A stretch of 64,000 bases of DNA, taken from NCBI GenBank assembly GCA_027886175.1, contig JAJNNQ010000040.1, forward strand, positions 25,502,001 through 25,566,000, given 5' to 3'. The DNA comes from Phylloscopus collybita. Lineage: Eukaryota > Chordata > Aves > Passeriformes > Phylloscopidae. Positions within the stretch are counted from its first letter, which is position 1, and each line of letters begins with the position of its first letter. A model generated the notes under the pieces. It did no database searches and was not told the DNA's origin. It was given only the letters and a program-made list of their open reading frames with translations. Shown here in pieces: positions 39,430-49,813 of this stretch. The position numbers and the translations under genes are program-made.

Positions 39430-40444
39430 TATCACACTCTGCGGGAGTAAAAAAGTGCTGGATGCACCTGCACAGTTTTCTTCCAGGTCAGATACAGATA
39501 TTGCTGCAACCCCATCAGGTCAAACAAACCTTAAGAATGCAGAGAGCAGCACGTGTGATGCACATACTGTCACTGGTGTGTGCCCAGCTTCAGAGCCCCT
39601 GACTGAGAGAATGACTTTCTAGGTATTGCTTTCGAGCTGTAATTTCAAGGGTTATTTCCTCTTCTTCTTCTCTGTCTTATTTTAGTTAGATTTATTTTCA
39701 TTTCATTGTGACGTATTTCATCATTGTTACAGCAAAAGTAAATAGTAGCATGGTTGCTATAACAGTTGCTATGTACAGATGATTAAAGTAGAAAATATTA
39801 TTCTACTCATTTCCTTTCACTAAGTTAATGAAGAGTCATTGAAAGTCTCAAATGCCACTTACTGTTTAAGATGCACTTCATGATTGTGTCAGCTGCTCAC
39901 TTGGCAGATAGTATAAAGAAATATGAGCTACGTGTCCCAGTTAGGGAACTGTAATAATACCTGGGTTATTGCATCATGGGGATTCTTTTCCTTCAAGGAT
40001 TGGTGTGAATAGATTTTGCAAAATATTTTAGAACTAGAACTCTTTTTACAAATTTGTCAATCGCTTGATCTGCTCTTGAACATATGCATGGATTACATAT
40101 AACTGGTGTTTATGGATAAGCAGAAAAAATAATCTAGGAAATATAATGTCTCTTTTCTAATTTAGCACTGAATGATAGTTATCATCTGCTAGGAAGACTG
40201 ATGCTCAGGTTGCCTAAATAGGCAACTAGAAGTCTCCCTTTACAGAGAGCTACAAAACTGCTCATTTTCCAGTGAATAAATGATACAAATACTTACTATT
40301 CTCGAAGTATGGTTCTATATGTTAAGTAATTTGGGGACTTATCTTGCAATAGGACATTGTGTCTAAATTATTATGTTTACATACAGCAATGTTGTGATAT
40401 AATGCATATTAAAACAGTTGCAGTACCAATTGCCTCTTAGATTT

Positions 40445-40491
40445 GTCTGTGGGAGCATGAGCAACTCTTGGTTGCTCATGCTCCCACAGAC
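40445..40491. repeat. Perfect 21-bp inverted repeat, 5-nt loop
   Basis: Positions 40445-40465 (beginning GTCTGTGGGAG) are exactly complementary to 40471-40491 (ending CTCCCACAGAC), with TCTTG between. The arms contain no mismatch and the stem would be GC-balanced and stable. The next outward pair is T:T, so the symmetry stops abruptly. It does not look like a known element's terminal repeats. A fold-back (template-switch) mutation is the simplest origin. A hairpin-forming RNA is possible, but the arms are shorter than a usual microRNA precursor. Confidence 0.95.
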
Positions 40492-41211
40492 TCTTTGAAC
40501 TATCTCTGGTCTCTGCATATCTATTTTGGCTGAGTGCTGCTTGGTATTCCCAAGCCCAAAACTTTCAACATTTGAGACTGACGTACCAAATGACAAAATA
40601 AACACAACACCCACCCCAGGAAAGAAAAAAAAATCTTGCATAGAAACATGATGCAAGGAATATTTAAATTGGGGGTTTTGGGTAGGGCAAAATGCTTACA
40701 GATTTCTTTTAAATTGTCTGCATAAAACAATGGGTATTTATACTTCATTTCTTGTTGTCTAGTCAAGCAGATTTTCTCCTCTTTCAGTTTGCATTTACTA
40801 TAATAGGCACTTGGAGAACCCTTTGTAATTTAATTTGACATGTAGTTTGTATATGCTGCACAAATTTAGAATATGTGGCACTTTAAACACACTAAAGGTC
40901 TCAGTCTTACTGAGTTTTGCTAGGCAAAGAAGGATGAACAAAATATAAAGAAAAAATCTCATCATGAGTCTTTGGAAAATTCAAAATGTATTCTTCCTTC
41001 CAAGTAGTGCATTTGTCTTGCCCCTGGCCTAAGTTCTCAATAAAATGTGGGATTTTGCATGACAGTTGGTGCGAAGTTAGCAAGGTGCCTTATTTCTTGG
41101 CACGTATTATTGACAAGAGATTTGAATACTATCATTAATTTAGAAAATTTGAATTGGCTTAATATTCAAGAATAGATGGGGGTCTTGTTTGCCTTCTTTG
41201 AAGTGTGAACC

Positions 41212-42195
41212 ATCACAGCATAATTCAAGTCTGAAGAAAGATCAGGAAGCATCTACTCCAATCTCCTGGTTAAAGTAGGGTGAACTATGAGTTCAGATCA
41301 AGTTGCTCAGGATTTTTTTCCAGCTGGTCTGGAAATCTTCCAAGGATGGAGACTATTCAGTCTCTCTTGGCAATCTGTTCTACTGCTTCATTGCTGGAGC
41401 AGTGAAAAAAAACATTGTATGATAAACAATCTGGACTTCTCACTTCAGTTTATAACTGCTCTCATTCTCCTACTCTACACCACTGTGAGGAGCTGGCTTC
41501 ATCTTCTCAATAACTTCTTGTAGGTACCAGGAATTGCTGTCAGGTCTCACCAAAGCTGTCTCTTCTCCAGATTGAACAAGTCTAGCTTCCTCAGTTTATC
41601 CTCATGAGGTAAGGGTTCCAGGCCTGACCACATTGGTAGTTATCTTCTGGAACTTGTTTTTTATCAGTGTCTCTTGTGTATCGGAGCAAGTGCTGGCTGG
41701 AGAGGGACTGTGGTTGTGGGGTTCCTGTACCTGCAGCCCTGGGTGCTGCTGGCTTTCTGTGCTGCCAGGACACTGCTGGCTTCTGGTCAGCTCATCCCTG
41801 CACACACCTAGGGCCAGTGCCCTGAGAGCTGCTGCCCAGCAATTACTGTTGCAGGAGTTACTGCTTCACAGGTAGGGGTTTTCATTTCTCCTTGTTGAGT
41901 TTCATAAGGCTTCTGTCAGCTCTCTCCCTCAGCCTGCCTCGGTTTCCTGGAGTGGCAGCTCTTCTCCCAAGCACATTGATGGCTCCCACTGTTCTGGAGT
42001 GAGCTGCATGCCAGCTCATGGCAGTGAGTTCTGCTGCTTCCTCTGGGTCACTGATGAACTGGGTCACTGTTAACCACAACAGGTCCCAGGACAGACACCT
42101 GCATCTAACCAGCCTGCTGGCAGAGCACAACCCATTGACCCAACCCTCTGAGCCCAACCAGCCGGTAAATTTTGTACCTGAATAGGCTGTAGCAT
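41212..42195 (-). mobile_element. Old CR1 LINE, minus strand, RT to 3' end
   Basis: In + orientation the sequence reads as an antisense CR1. It runs from a CATCACAGCATAATTCAAGT end (3' end of the element, near 41210), through TCCAAGGATGGAGACT (41340-41355), TCTTCTCCAGATTGAACAAG (about 41562-41581), and the CCAGGACACTGCTGGCTTCT segment (about 41765-41784), to CTTGTTGAGTTTCATAAGGC at about 41891-41910, CAGGTCCCAGGACAGACACC (about 42080-42099) and CCCAACCAGCCGG (42152-42164). The order matches one continuous CR1 copy from the RT motif region to the 3' UTR. It is strongly diverged, coding is destroyed, and frames on either strand here are chance or remnants. Confidence 0.82.
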
Positions 42196-44259
42196 GGATT
42201 CAGGAGTATTGTGGGAGATGTTTTGGAAGCCTTACTGAAGTCAAAAGGGCCCACTTGTTTCCTTGTTTGGCTTTATACTTCAGAGGTATCTGTATTGTGT
42301 CTGTTTTAAGTGCTGTTTGCTGACACTCTGTTTCCCTGTTCTTTAGAAATTTTTGAAGCAAAAAAACTTTTGACTGACTGGATCAGAATATCTTCTTCTA
42401 ATGAGTGACTTTTCACTTTAATTTTATTGATTGAAAATCAGAATGAATGATAGTTATCATTTAATAAAAGAAGTAAACAGATTGTTCTGAAAAGGAACAC
42501 TAAAATTTCATCATTTGTTCAATAAATAGACTTGTGCTGTCAGACACTCTTTTAAGCTTTTAAGAAATGCCTACCTGTCATGGATTTTTTTTTTTCTTAT
42601 GAATTATAAATTATAACACAAACTCTTATGGAAGGCTTTATTTTCATAGCAGTATCTTTTAAAAGGTCATTCTTCACCTTCAGGCAGACTCTGTTTAGGC
42701 TGATTTTTACATCTGTTCTTACAGATATCCTGTCCAGCTAAGTCCTACTGGAATACAAAATTTCTAATAATCACAGTCTCTCAATTACATACTTTAGAGA
42801 TTTGAATGTAATCTTTGGAGGTAAGAAACTCCAGTATGTCTGTATGCACATGCACAGAAACTTGGATCTTTGAGGCCAAAATACTGAAGAACCTGAATTT
42901 CATTTCCCAATATGGCAGACACTACAGATCAGACTTTTAAAGCTGCCTGGGTACCAAAAGATTTATGCAAGCACTGAGATTGTTAAAAGCATCTGTTTAT
43001 CTATCTCAATCATCTTTTACTTCTCTCAACTTTAGTCATCTTAGGCGTGCAGTCAAACGGAGTATCCTAGATTTCCCCAGCCATTGAGAGAGAGAGATCC
43101 ATCACAAAGTGAATTCTTCAATGCAATCCAGATAGCTCCTAGATGGCTTGTGCTCTATACAGTTGTAGATTATATTATGTTACTCCAGTTAAATATCTAA
43201 TTGTATTTTGCCCAAATAAAATGATTGTATCTACTTAGTAATTTGATATTAAAGGCCTGAAAAATCCAATGCTTGTAAGCATTTATAAAATCATGTTTAA
43301 GAACCTTTTCTACCCGGATTTTTATTGTTGATATGTACTGCAAAAGCCTGATCTATAATTCTGAAAAAGCTTGCAGCTTCCTTTTTGCATGTAAAAGCAA
43401 AATTGAAAAATAAAAAGGAATTCATAGATCATGTTAAAACATACTTCTGTGTATATTGGAGGAGATCTTCCTTTTGTAGTGTTTGTGTGGCAGTTTTCAT
43501 GAGGTTAGCTATCTAGTTGTCTTCTGCTATGTATGCAAGAAAACAGGAGCTTGGACGCTTTTGACTTCAGAGCTGGAACTGAAAACAGAACATATGCACC
43601 AACTGCAGAACAGCTGCCTTGGCCAAAACCCACTCTGTTTTATCAGTTCAATTGCATTTTTCTTCGTGCATTCAGATAATAAGGAAAACAATGTATTCTA
43701 ATTTTTTCATCCTGTTAAAAAAGACTAGGATGTAAATCAAAGACTGAGATGTTATTAATATTAAAGGAAAAAAGTGTGTTTAGACAGGTCAGAGGTACTA
43801 AATGCAAATTCTTCAGAGAAATATTTCACATTATAAGAACATCTTTATGCATGCAGTAAAAGTCTGCATAAACAGGCTCCTTTTTATTCTGTGTGGTAAA
43901 TGGTAATGAATTTCTTGTAGAAAGAAGCTATGGGACAGGATAAATTGCAGAAAGACTCTTGTTCGGGATTTGAGCTCATCAAAATAACCAGATTGAGCTC
44001 TGGGTCCGCAGCTGTTTTTCAGGGAACAGCACCAAATGGTGCAAAGTAAATAGGGCCCACCTGTGTCAGCAAGCACTGCTGTGAGGACCCAGGTACCACT
44101 GCTGTGAGCAGGGCTTGAAGCAGCAGCCCTGGCAGGGGGGGTAGGAGAGGTGGGGAGGCACTAATGGGTACCTGGAGGCACACTGCAATCAGAATGAGCA
44201 GCCAGTTCGTGGGCTCCTCAGCTCTGTCACCCTTCAACTTGAAAAGCTCTGGGAAAGAG
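42196..44259. other. Noncoding stretch, no gene recognised
   Basis: This is AT-rich unique sequence. No exon, RNA gene or repeat was recognised. The stretch at 44090-44170 is GC-richer with a G7 run but has no identifiable coding content. Confidence 0.5.
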
Positions 44260-44430
44260 ATAAGTCAGTCGGTTAAACACAATAATTATATTCCTTCAAA
44301 GCCAGTGAAAGTGGCACATGTTCAACACAGATCTCCTCCCCCCTTCTTGATTGTAACAGAAGATTTGGGCGGATTTCCTATTCGGAGGCAATCAGTGAAT
44401 GTGGAGAGCGAGGGATGAAGGATGCCCTGG
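44260..44430. promoter_or_regulatory. Candidate conserved noncoding block
   Basis: The sequence is of even complexity with no repeat character, including AATAATTATATTCC near 44281-44294 and a CpG-bearing GGGCGGATTTCC near 44368. It could be a conserved element or an unrecognised exon. The evidence is compositional only. Confidence 0.2.
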
Positions 44431-44779
44431 CTGACCTTCAGAAGAATTATTGTTTCTTTCACTCATAGTTTCTCCCCCCAAGCCCACCCCCATCTCCCTT
44501 GTACAAGGCTTGGAAGCTACAGAAGCTTTTTATTTAAAAACAGGTGCATAAGTGGAGCTTTCTGCTGCAGGGATGTAATTGATTCAGGACAACAGTGCCC
44601 CTAATCAGACAGCTGCTTTTGTTGTCTTGCCCTTTTGTATGAGGGAATAGGAAAATAGCTATCACTATGTGTCTTAGTCAGGAAATACTCAGCAAATATT
44701 TGTCAAGTAAAGTGTGTTTAGAATGTTGCTTAAAATTACACATATATTTAACACTTTCCCCTCCTCTTCTGCTCCAAAC

Positions 44780-45080
44780 TGCCAAGCTTTAAAGGATACA
44801 ATTTAATTAGCAATGGCATTTTAATTCAGTTACTTGCACTGGCTGTGCTCTATGCAAATAATTTATTTCATGGAAATTGTATTGGGATTGAAAACGTTTT
44901 TTCTTTCCCAAGAAGTATTATAATTCCTAATTGGTGGAAGCTTCACCGATTTAGAAATTTGTTCAAAGAAACCAAAGCGCAAGTCAAGGGTATAGGGGGA
45001 TTAAAGTTACTGTCACTCTTATGCAAATGTCTGTCACCCCACACAAGGCTCACAAATTAAAACTGAAGTGCTGGTTTGCT
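44780..45080. promoter_or_regulatory. Candidate conserved enhancer-like element
   Basis: Two exact POU/octamer sites ATGCAAAT occur at 44852-44859 and 45021-45028. Between and beside them are TTTAATTAGCAATGG, TAATTCCTAATTGG, ACCAAAGC and CAAATTAAAA, that is, clustered homeodomain-, SOX/TCF- and POU-like sites in repeat-free DNA. This is the usual look of a vertebrate developmental enhancer or conserved noncoding element. No conservation data were available, so the call is inference. Confidence 0.35.
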
Positions 45081-45354
45081 GCTGCAGTCATGCTTTTGGA
45101 ATAACCAGTAATGAATTCAGCTACATACCACGACTGTTTCCTAAAACCGGAGCATTATTCTTGTGTAAAATGCCACATTTATATTGTTAGAGAAAATGTA
45201 TACCCGTTTCATCCTACATTCAAATCTTTTAAAGTTGCTAGATATGAACCAAGTGCCTTTGCCTACCCTGAAGATGAGTTTTCCATGTGGAGCAGCATGC
45301 TTGTCATTACAGATTAGTGCACCATTTAGAGGGAAAGGGAATAGATAGAATAGA

Positions 45355-47480
45355 TAAAATATTTTGCATATGCATAATCAACACAATTGCAAATAAAGGC
45401 AAAAGTCTTGGGAGGCAAAACACAGCTGTAATGCTAATGCTGAGTGAATAATTTTCTTGATGAATTTAGCCTCTGTGTCTGCTCACCAAATAGCCTCAAA
45501 CGTATTGTTATTTCTGAAAATTCGGTTATTCTTTAGAATTGCTGCACTGTTTTGTGTGGGGCTTTTTGTTTGTTTTATTTTTAACTCTTTGGATTGCATT
45601 CAATTTGTGACTGTAAAATATTTGCTCCCCAGCCTGCAGGCTTTATTAGGCAGCACTGTCTATCATATAAAGATACCTACTGCTTGTAGCGGTGCAATTC
45701 CTTTGGGAGTACCCTCTGCAGTTGGCCCATAGCAAAGAGTTAGAGATTTATTTGTAATGGTTCATGGCATGTCCTAGGAACAGTTGCTTTCTGTATGGAA
45801 GAGAAAATTTTAGCATTTATGTAGCTGCAGTCTTTAAAGGGAGCAAAAGATAAAGTGGTGGTATTCTTCCCATGGGATCTATATATATGCTTTGCTTACT
45901 GCATTTTCATCTACTTGGTCTGGATGGACTTGCCATCTCTCTGTGGAAGGGAATGTTGGTATTTATCTGATATTTATAGTTTAATTTATAGCCAAATTGA
46001 TCATGACCACAAGCATTTTGAGAAAGGCAGTTCTTACAGATTCTATCTGAGAAGTGTTGTTCTTTCTGGTACAACATAAGCAATTTCTTAGCAAGGAATA
46101 AGGAAATTAGCATTATTTCAGAGCAATTATTGTCCTTCCCAGCGTGATTCGATGATTGCTTGACATTTTGTGGTGGGAAATATTTGCTTTAGTGGTAGTA
46201 AGTATTATTTCACTTTCTTATTCTGGTTATTGGAAGGCTCTGTGGTGAATCCTATAAGGCAGTTCACTATTGGCACAGGCTCCCCAATGATTTGGGAATA
46301 ATTTCTGTGATTGTGTTGCAATGGATAGCAGACAAAAGCCATCACACGAAGTGTAAAGCTATGAACCCTTTGAATCGTTTTCATAGAGAAATAAAACCCA
46401 ATGTTTTCAAAAACAGTAAATCAAAACTATGTGTCCTTGCAACCTGAAAAAAAAACCACCAAAAGAGTAGATGGACTTTTATTAGTTCATGTAGTTTAAA
46501 ACTGTTTGGATGTACAAGAACCAAACAACAGCCTGCTGCTTTTCCCAGTAGTGTCTGTATTCTTGCATTTGCTTTTCCATAAATCCATTAGTCAGGCACC
46601 ACTCTGCAACAGCCTCTGTACTGGATTTTATAAACCATTACAGTCAGTTATTCAAAAATCAGCAGTTTATGTATACCAGATAAAACCCAAACACTGTGTT
46701 TATCAGGGGCTCTGTACTAGTGGTGGGGTTGGAATCAAGCTCCCATAAACACAACATTGTTAATGGTTCTGATTGTGTAATAGTCACCCTCATAACACAG
46801 GAGAATGAATGATTGCCCAAAGCAAAACAGTGTGTGCAAAGAGCTCATTGTATGCCATTTTCTTTCATGATGCATTTGATGACCAAGTCCAAAGCCTTTC
46901 TAACTCCATAGCTGTTATTCAGGAACATGATTTGTTTTGATGTGAGGAAGGAAGGCCAGACTCATTTACCAACACTGCACATTCCCCACCTGTGTCTTTG
47001 ATATGTTTAGTGCATAGATCCTGATTTACAAATCATGTTTCTTAAGACCTTATTTGACAAAATAATCTGGATGCAGCTTTTATATATCTTTGATGTGCAC
47101 TGTGTTTTCAGGAACTATTAGAAGTAGATCAACCAAACAGATTTCTATAGCGCCTGTAATTTTTGTTAGCCTTTTTACATCTTGCTGTCACCCTACCCAC
47201 AAGCATTCATCTCCAATGAGGTAAGCAGTACTGCTCTTTGTCCAGCAGCTCTCTCGAGTCTGAGGGGTTTGCTTGGAGTTAAAGCTGCTCCTTTATGGGA
47301 ACAGCTGTAACAAACTAAATAAATAACTTCGTGATTTTTTAATTAACAGTACACCTAAGTAAAGCATATTGGCTATTGTTACTGTTCTACATCACAAAGC
47401 AACAATTTACAAATGGGAACTACCTTTCTTTTCCCCTCTGAAAGTAATTATTAGTTACAAAGCTGTAATAAATCACAGCA
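45355..47480. promoter_or_regulatory. Further candidate conserved noncoding blocks
   Basis: Several short repeat-free blocks have dense TAAT/ATTA, TGATT and ATGCAAAT-like content: about 45360-45480 (GCATATGCATAATC, AATTGCAAAT), 46100-46200 (TTAGCATTATTTCAGAGC, CAATTATTGTCC, GATGATTGCTTGAC), 46250-46350 (GCTCCCCAATGATTTGGG) and 46800-46900. None shows an open frame with known motifs. They may be one regulatory cluster with the element at 44.8-45.1 kb, or simply AT-rich unique DNA. Confidence 0.25.
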
Positions 47481-47577
47481 CTTAAGGATGCCTCAAGGGA
47501 GCTTTCGTGTTTGTAAAACCTTGTCAGTCAGGGTTTGGTTTTGCAAAACTCCAAATGAACCAGTGTGGGGTGGATGG

Positions 47578-47744
47578 GTTGATTGGTTTGGAGTTTGTTT
47601 TTTTTTGGTTTTTTGGGGGTTTTTTTTGTTTGTTTGGGTTTTTTGCGATTTTGTTTTGTTGTTTTGTTGGTTTGTTGGTTTGGTTTTGGTTGGTTTTTTT
47701 TTTCTTTGGTTTGGTTTTGTTTGGGTTTTGTTGGTTTTTTTTTT
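47578..47744 (+). repeat. G/T-only low-complexity tract
   Basis: About 165 bp are composed almost wholly of G and T on the + strand, in irregular TTTG, TTGG and TTTTTGGGGG units. The open frames across it (repeats of F, W, G, L and V codons) are products of this composition and not genes. Confidence 0.9.
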
Positions 47745-48584
47745 GAACTTTCAGAGCAATGAAGCTGAGAAGGTTTGGCTTAAAGTTTCTTGTCAGGGTT
47801 TTCTTTATTTTTTTAATACTGTTATCACTGATAGCTCAGATATCAGATATAATAAATCAGTTGTCTTTAATTCCCAGACTGGCAAACATTTAAAATTAAA
47901 TGAAGAAAAGATACATGTTTTATATCTTTCTTAAAACTAATTAAGTGTACCCGGACCATTAGGTGCTTGTGTTACTCTGTATTTGAGGAATATCTGCCTG
48001 GAGCAGAGAGAGAACTTGAAGAAGGAGATGCACTGTGCTGTCAGCAGAGTGGCAGAGCTCCTCCTGCCAGGCTCAGACAGCACTGGAGTTGCAGACATTT
48101 CATGTGCTCACAGAGGTTGCTGCAAACATGGGCACCTTGGGTCATTGCATTACAGCAGCAATTTTATTTTACATGCTACAGATCTACAGATGCATTTCAC
48201 ATATGTGAAAGTGCCTGGAAGTAGTTCTGCTAGAGGACACAAAATACACTGTAAGGTTGAGTAGGGAGAGATCTCTTGAAAGGAAAATTTTTACAGAACC
48301 TTGGCAAAGATGTGCAGTTACAGTGATCAGGGCAAAGAAATGTGACATGTTTATTCCTGAGTCTTTAGTTTTATCTCAGTAGGATGGATTTTTAAATTTT
48401 TTTTTTTTCAGTGAATTAGGTCAGAGTTTCCAAAGTTGATGTATTCATTCTTTCAACAACAGAACAGACTTTAACCTAATGGCAGTTTTTGGTAGGACAG
48501 GCAAGGTTAAAAGCATTGATGGGGAGATGGAGAGAGCAGAGCTACAGCCTGTCTAGAGAATTTCTGTTGGAATAGTTGGGGCTG
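47745..48584. other. Noncoding stretch before the LTR
   Basis: No gene was recognised. Overlapping open frames at 47967-48264 in two phases have no known motif. Confidence 0.45.
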
Positions 48585-49201
48585 TGTTACTGCGTGGGCA
48601 CTGTAACACGGTCCTAGAGAGCGACCTGTGTCTCTGAGCCCACAGCACGCTGCTGTAAAGTCGCTGATGACAAAGTGAAGGGATGGGTTCTCGTTTGGAT
48701 ATCCAAAGATTGTTTATTCAGCAACACAAACATGGAATAGGGAAGGGGTCCACAGACAAAGGTAACTTCAAACAGGTTCAGAGACGAGAACAGGATTGGC
48801 TGAGGGCACAGGGTTGTATACCAGACAAAAGGGGTGGATCTGAGGGTCAAGGGCCAATAGAGATAAAGGGAAGTGGTGCAGGGGGGGTAACTAGGAACCA
48901 GGGGAACCGACAGGATAATGGGTGGAGTACAGCGGCAAAATTAGGCCAACGGGGGTTAAGGGAGGGAAGAACATTCTGGAAAGGGTACATAAATGGTAAA
49001 CAGGGCTGAACAGGGGTGACATCAACTAACCAATGATGTAACAGCATTTAAAAGATATTATCATGTGGCTGCAAAGGCCCATGGGAGGAGGGAAGCTTTT
49101 CTCACCATAATCTAGAGGGATGTTTGTTCCCATTTGCATTGGTCTCTTGGAATAGTTGGTTGAGGTATAATGCCCTGGGGGCAGGCCCCTGGGCCTCCAC
49201 A
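48585..49201 (-). mobile_element. Solo LTR of an endogenous retrovirus, minus strand
   Basis: Read on the minus strand, this 617-bp segment starts TGTGGAGGCC and ends GCAGTAACA, giving the TG...CA boundaries of an LTR. It has a TATA-like sequence (about 48816-48822), a polyadenylation signal AATAAA (+ coordinates 48713-48718) and a short R-U5 part after it. The flanks GGGCTG (48579-48584) and GGGTTG (49202-49207) match at 5 of 6 bases and could be a mutated 6-bp target-site duplication, the size typical of avian alpharetrovirus- or ERVK-like insertions. No gag, pol, env or primer-binding site is present, so it is a solo LTR left by recombination. A 13-bp sequence is repeated at 48567-48579 and 49147-49159, which leaves some doubt over the left edge. 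Confidence 0.72.
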
Positions 49202-49234
49202 GGGTTGTTTTAGCAAGGAGACTGTAGCTAGAAG

Positions 49235-49401
49235 TTGCTGCTTTTTGTCTTTCTGAAAGATACTGTCTTCTTGTTCAAGAAGCGTCTAGACAATGCTCTC
49301 AGGCACATGGTCTGATTCCTGGGGCTGTCCTGTGCAGGGCCAGGAGCTGCACTTTGATGAGCCTTGTAGGTCTCTTCCAGCTTAGGATATTCTATTATTA
49401 T
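49235..49401 (+). mobile_element. CR1 LINE 3' end fragment
   Basis: AAGCGTCTAGACAATGCTCT (49280-49299), CTCAGGCACATGGTCTGATT (about 49297-49316), CTGTGCAGGGCCAGGAGC and AGCCTTGTAGGTCTCTTCC (about 49361-49379), then TTAGGATATTCTATTATTAT, form a typical CR1 3' UTR with decayed terminal octamers. It begins only about 30 bp after the solo LTR. The element is noncoding. Confidence 0.85.
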
Positions 49402-49787
49402 AGCCAGTGAATCTGCTAACCAGTTAGTACCTGTGATGAAAAACAAACAAATGAGGTGTGGAGGGGGAGGTGTACGACAAGTGCTAATGCATTCATTAAG
49501 GTATATGATGACTATCAGAGGTATAAAGATTAACTGGCACATCTGTAGAAGGAAGAGAACAGCCCTATAGCATGGTTCAGGTGGGAACAGCCTGGAGCTG
49601 TTAATTTCTCATGTTTCAAGTCTTTCTTGTCCATAGCCTCTCTGCTCCACTGCAGCAAGAAAGAAGTTCTCTTTCAGTGAGTAGTATATATTGTAAGCAA
49701 TAACCTAACCCATAACTGAAGCTGTTACTGTAATTCTTACAGTAGATTTTTAGTAGATAATTCGTAGAGTAGCTGCAGTACTGATTT

Positions 49788-49813
49788 AAAAAAAAAAAAA
49801 AAGAAAAAAAAAG
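49788..49813 (+). repeat. A-rich homopolymer tract
   Basis: About fifteen A, one G and nine A follow CTGATTT. There is no clear retrocopy in front of it. Confidence 0.85.

Larger units (their letters stand above)
38526..41211. other. Noncoding stretch, no gene recognised
   Basis: The first part (about 38720-39110) is GC-richer with open frames on both strands of up to about 100 codons, none with a known motif. The rest is AT-rich and contains the T22/A39 tract and the perfect hairpin, listed separately. Confidence 0.5.

Noticed and set aside
40445..40491. Terminal inverted repeats of a DNA transposon
   Set aside because: The arms are only 5 nt apart, so there is no interior sequence. No target-site duplication is evident.
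47488..47934. 148-codon frame rich in F, W, G and V
   Set aside because: It is the direct translation of the G/T-only tract and not a membrane protein.
48585..49201. Possible full-length provirus at the minus-strand LTR
   Set aside because: No gag, pol or env remnant, no primer-binding site and no second LTR are visible within the window.
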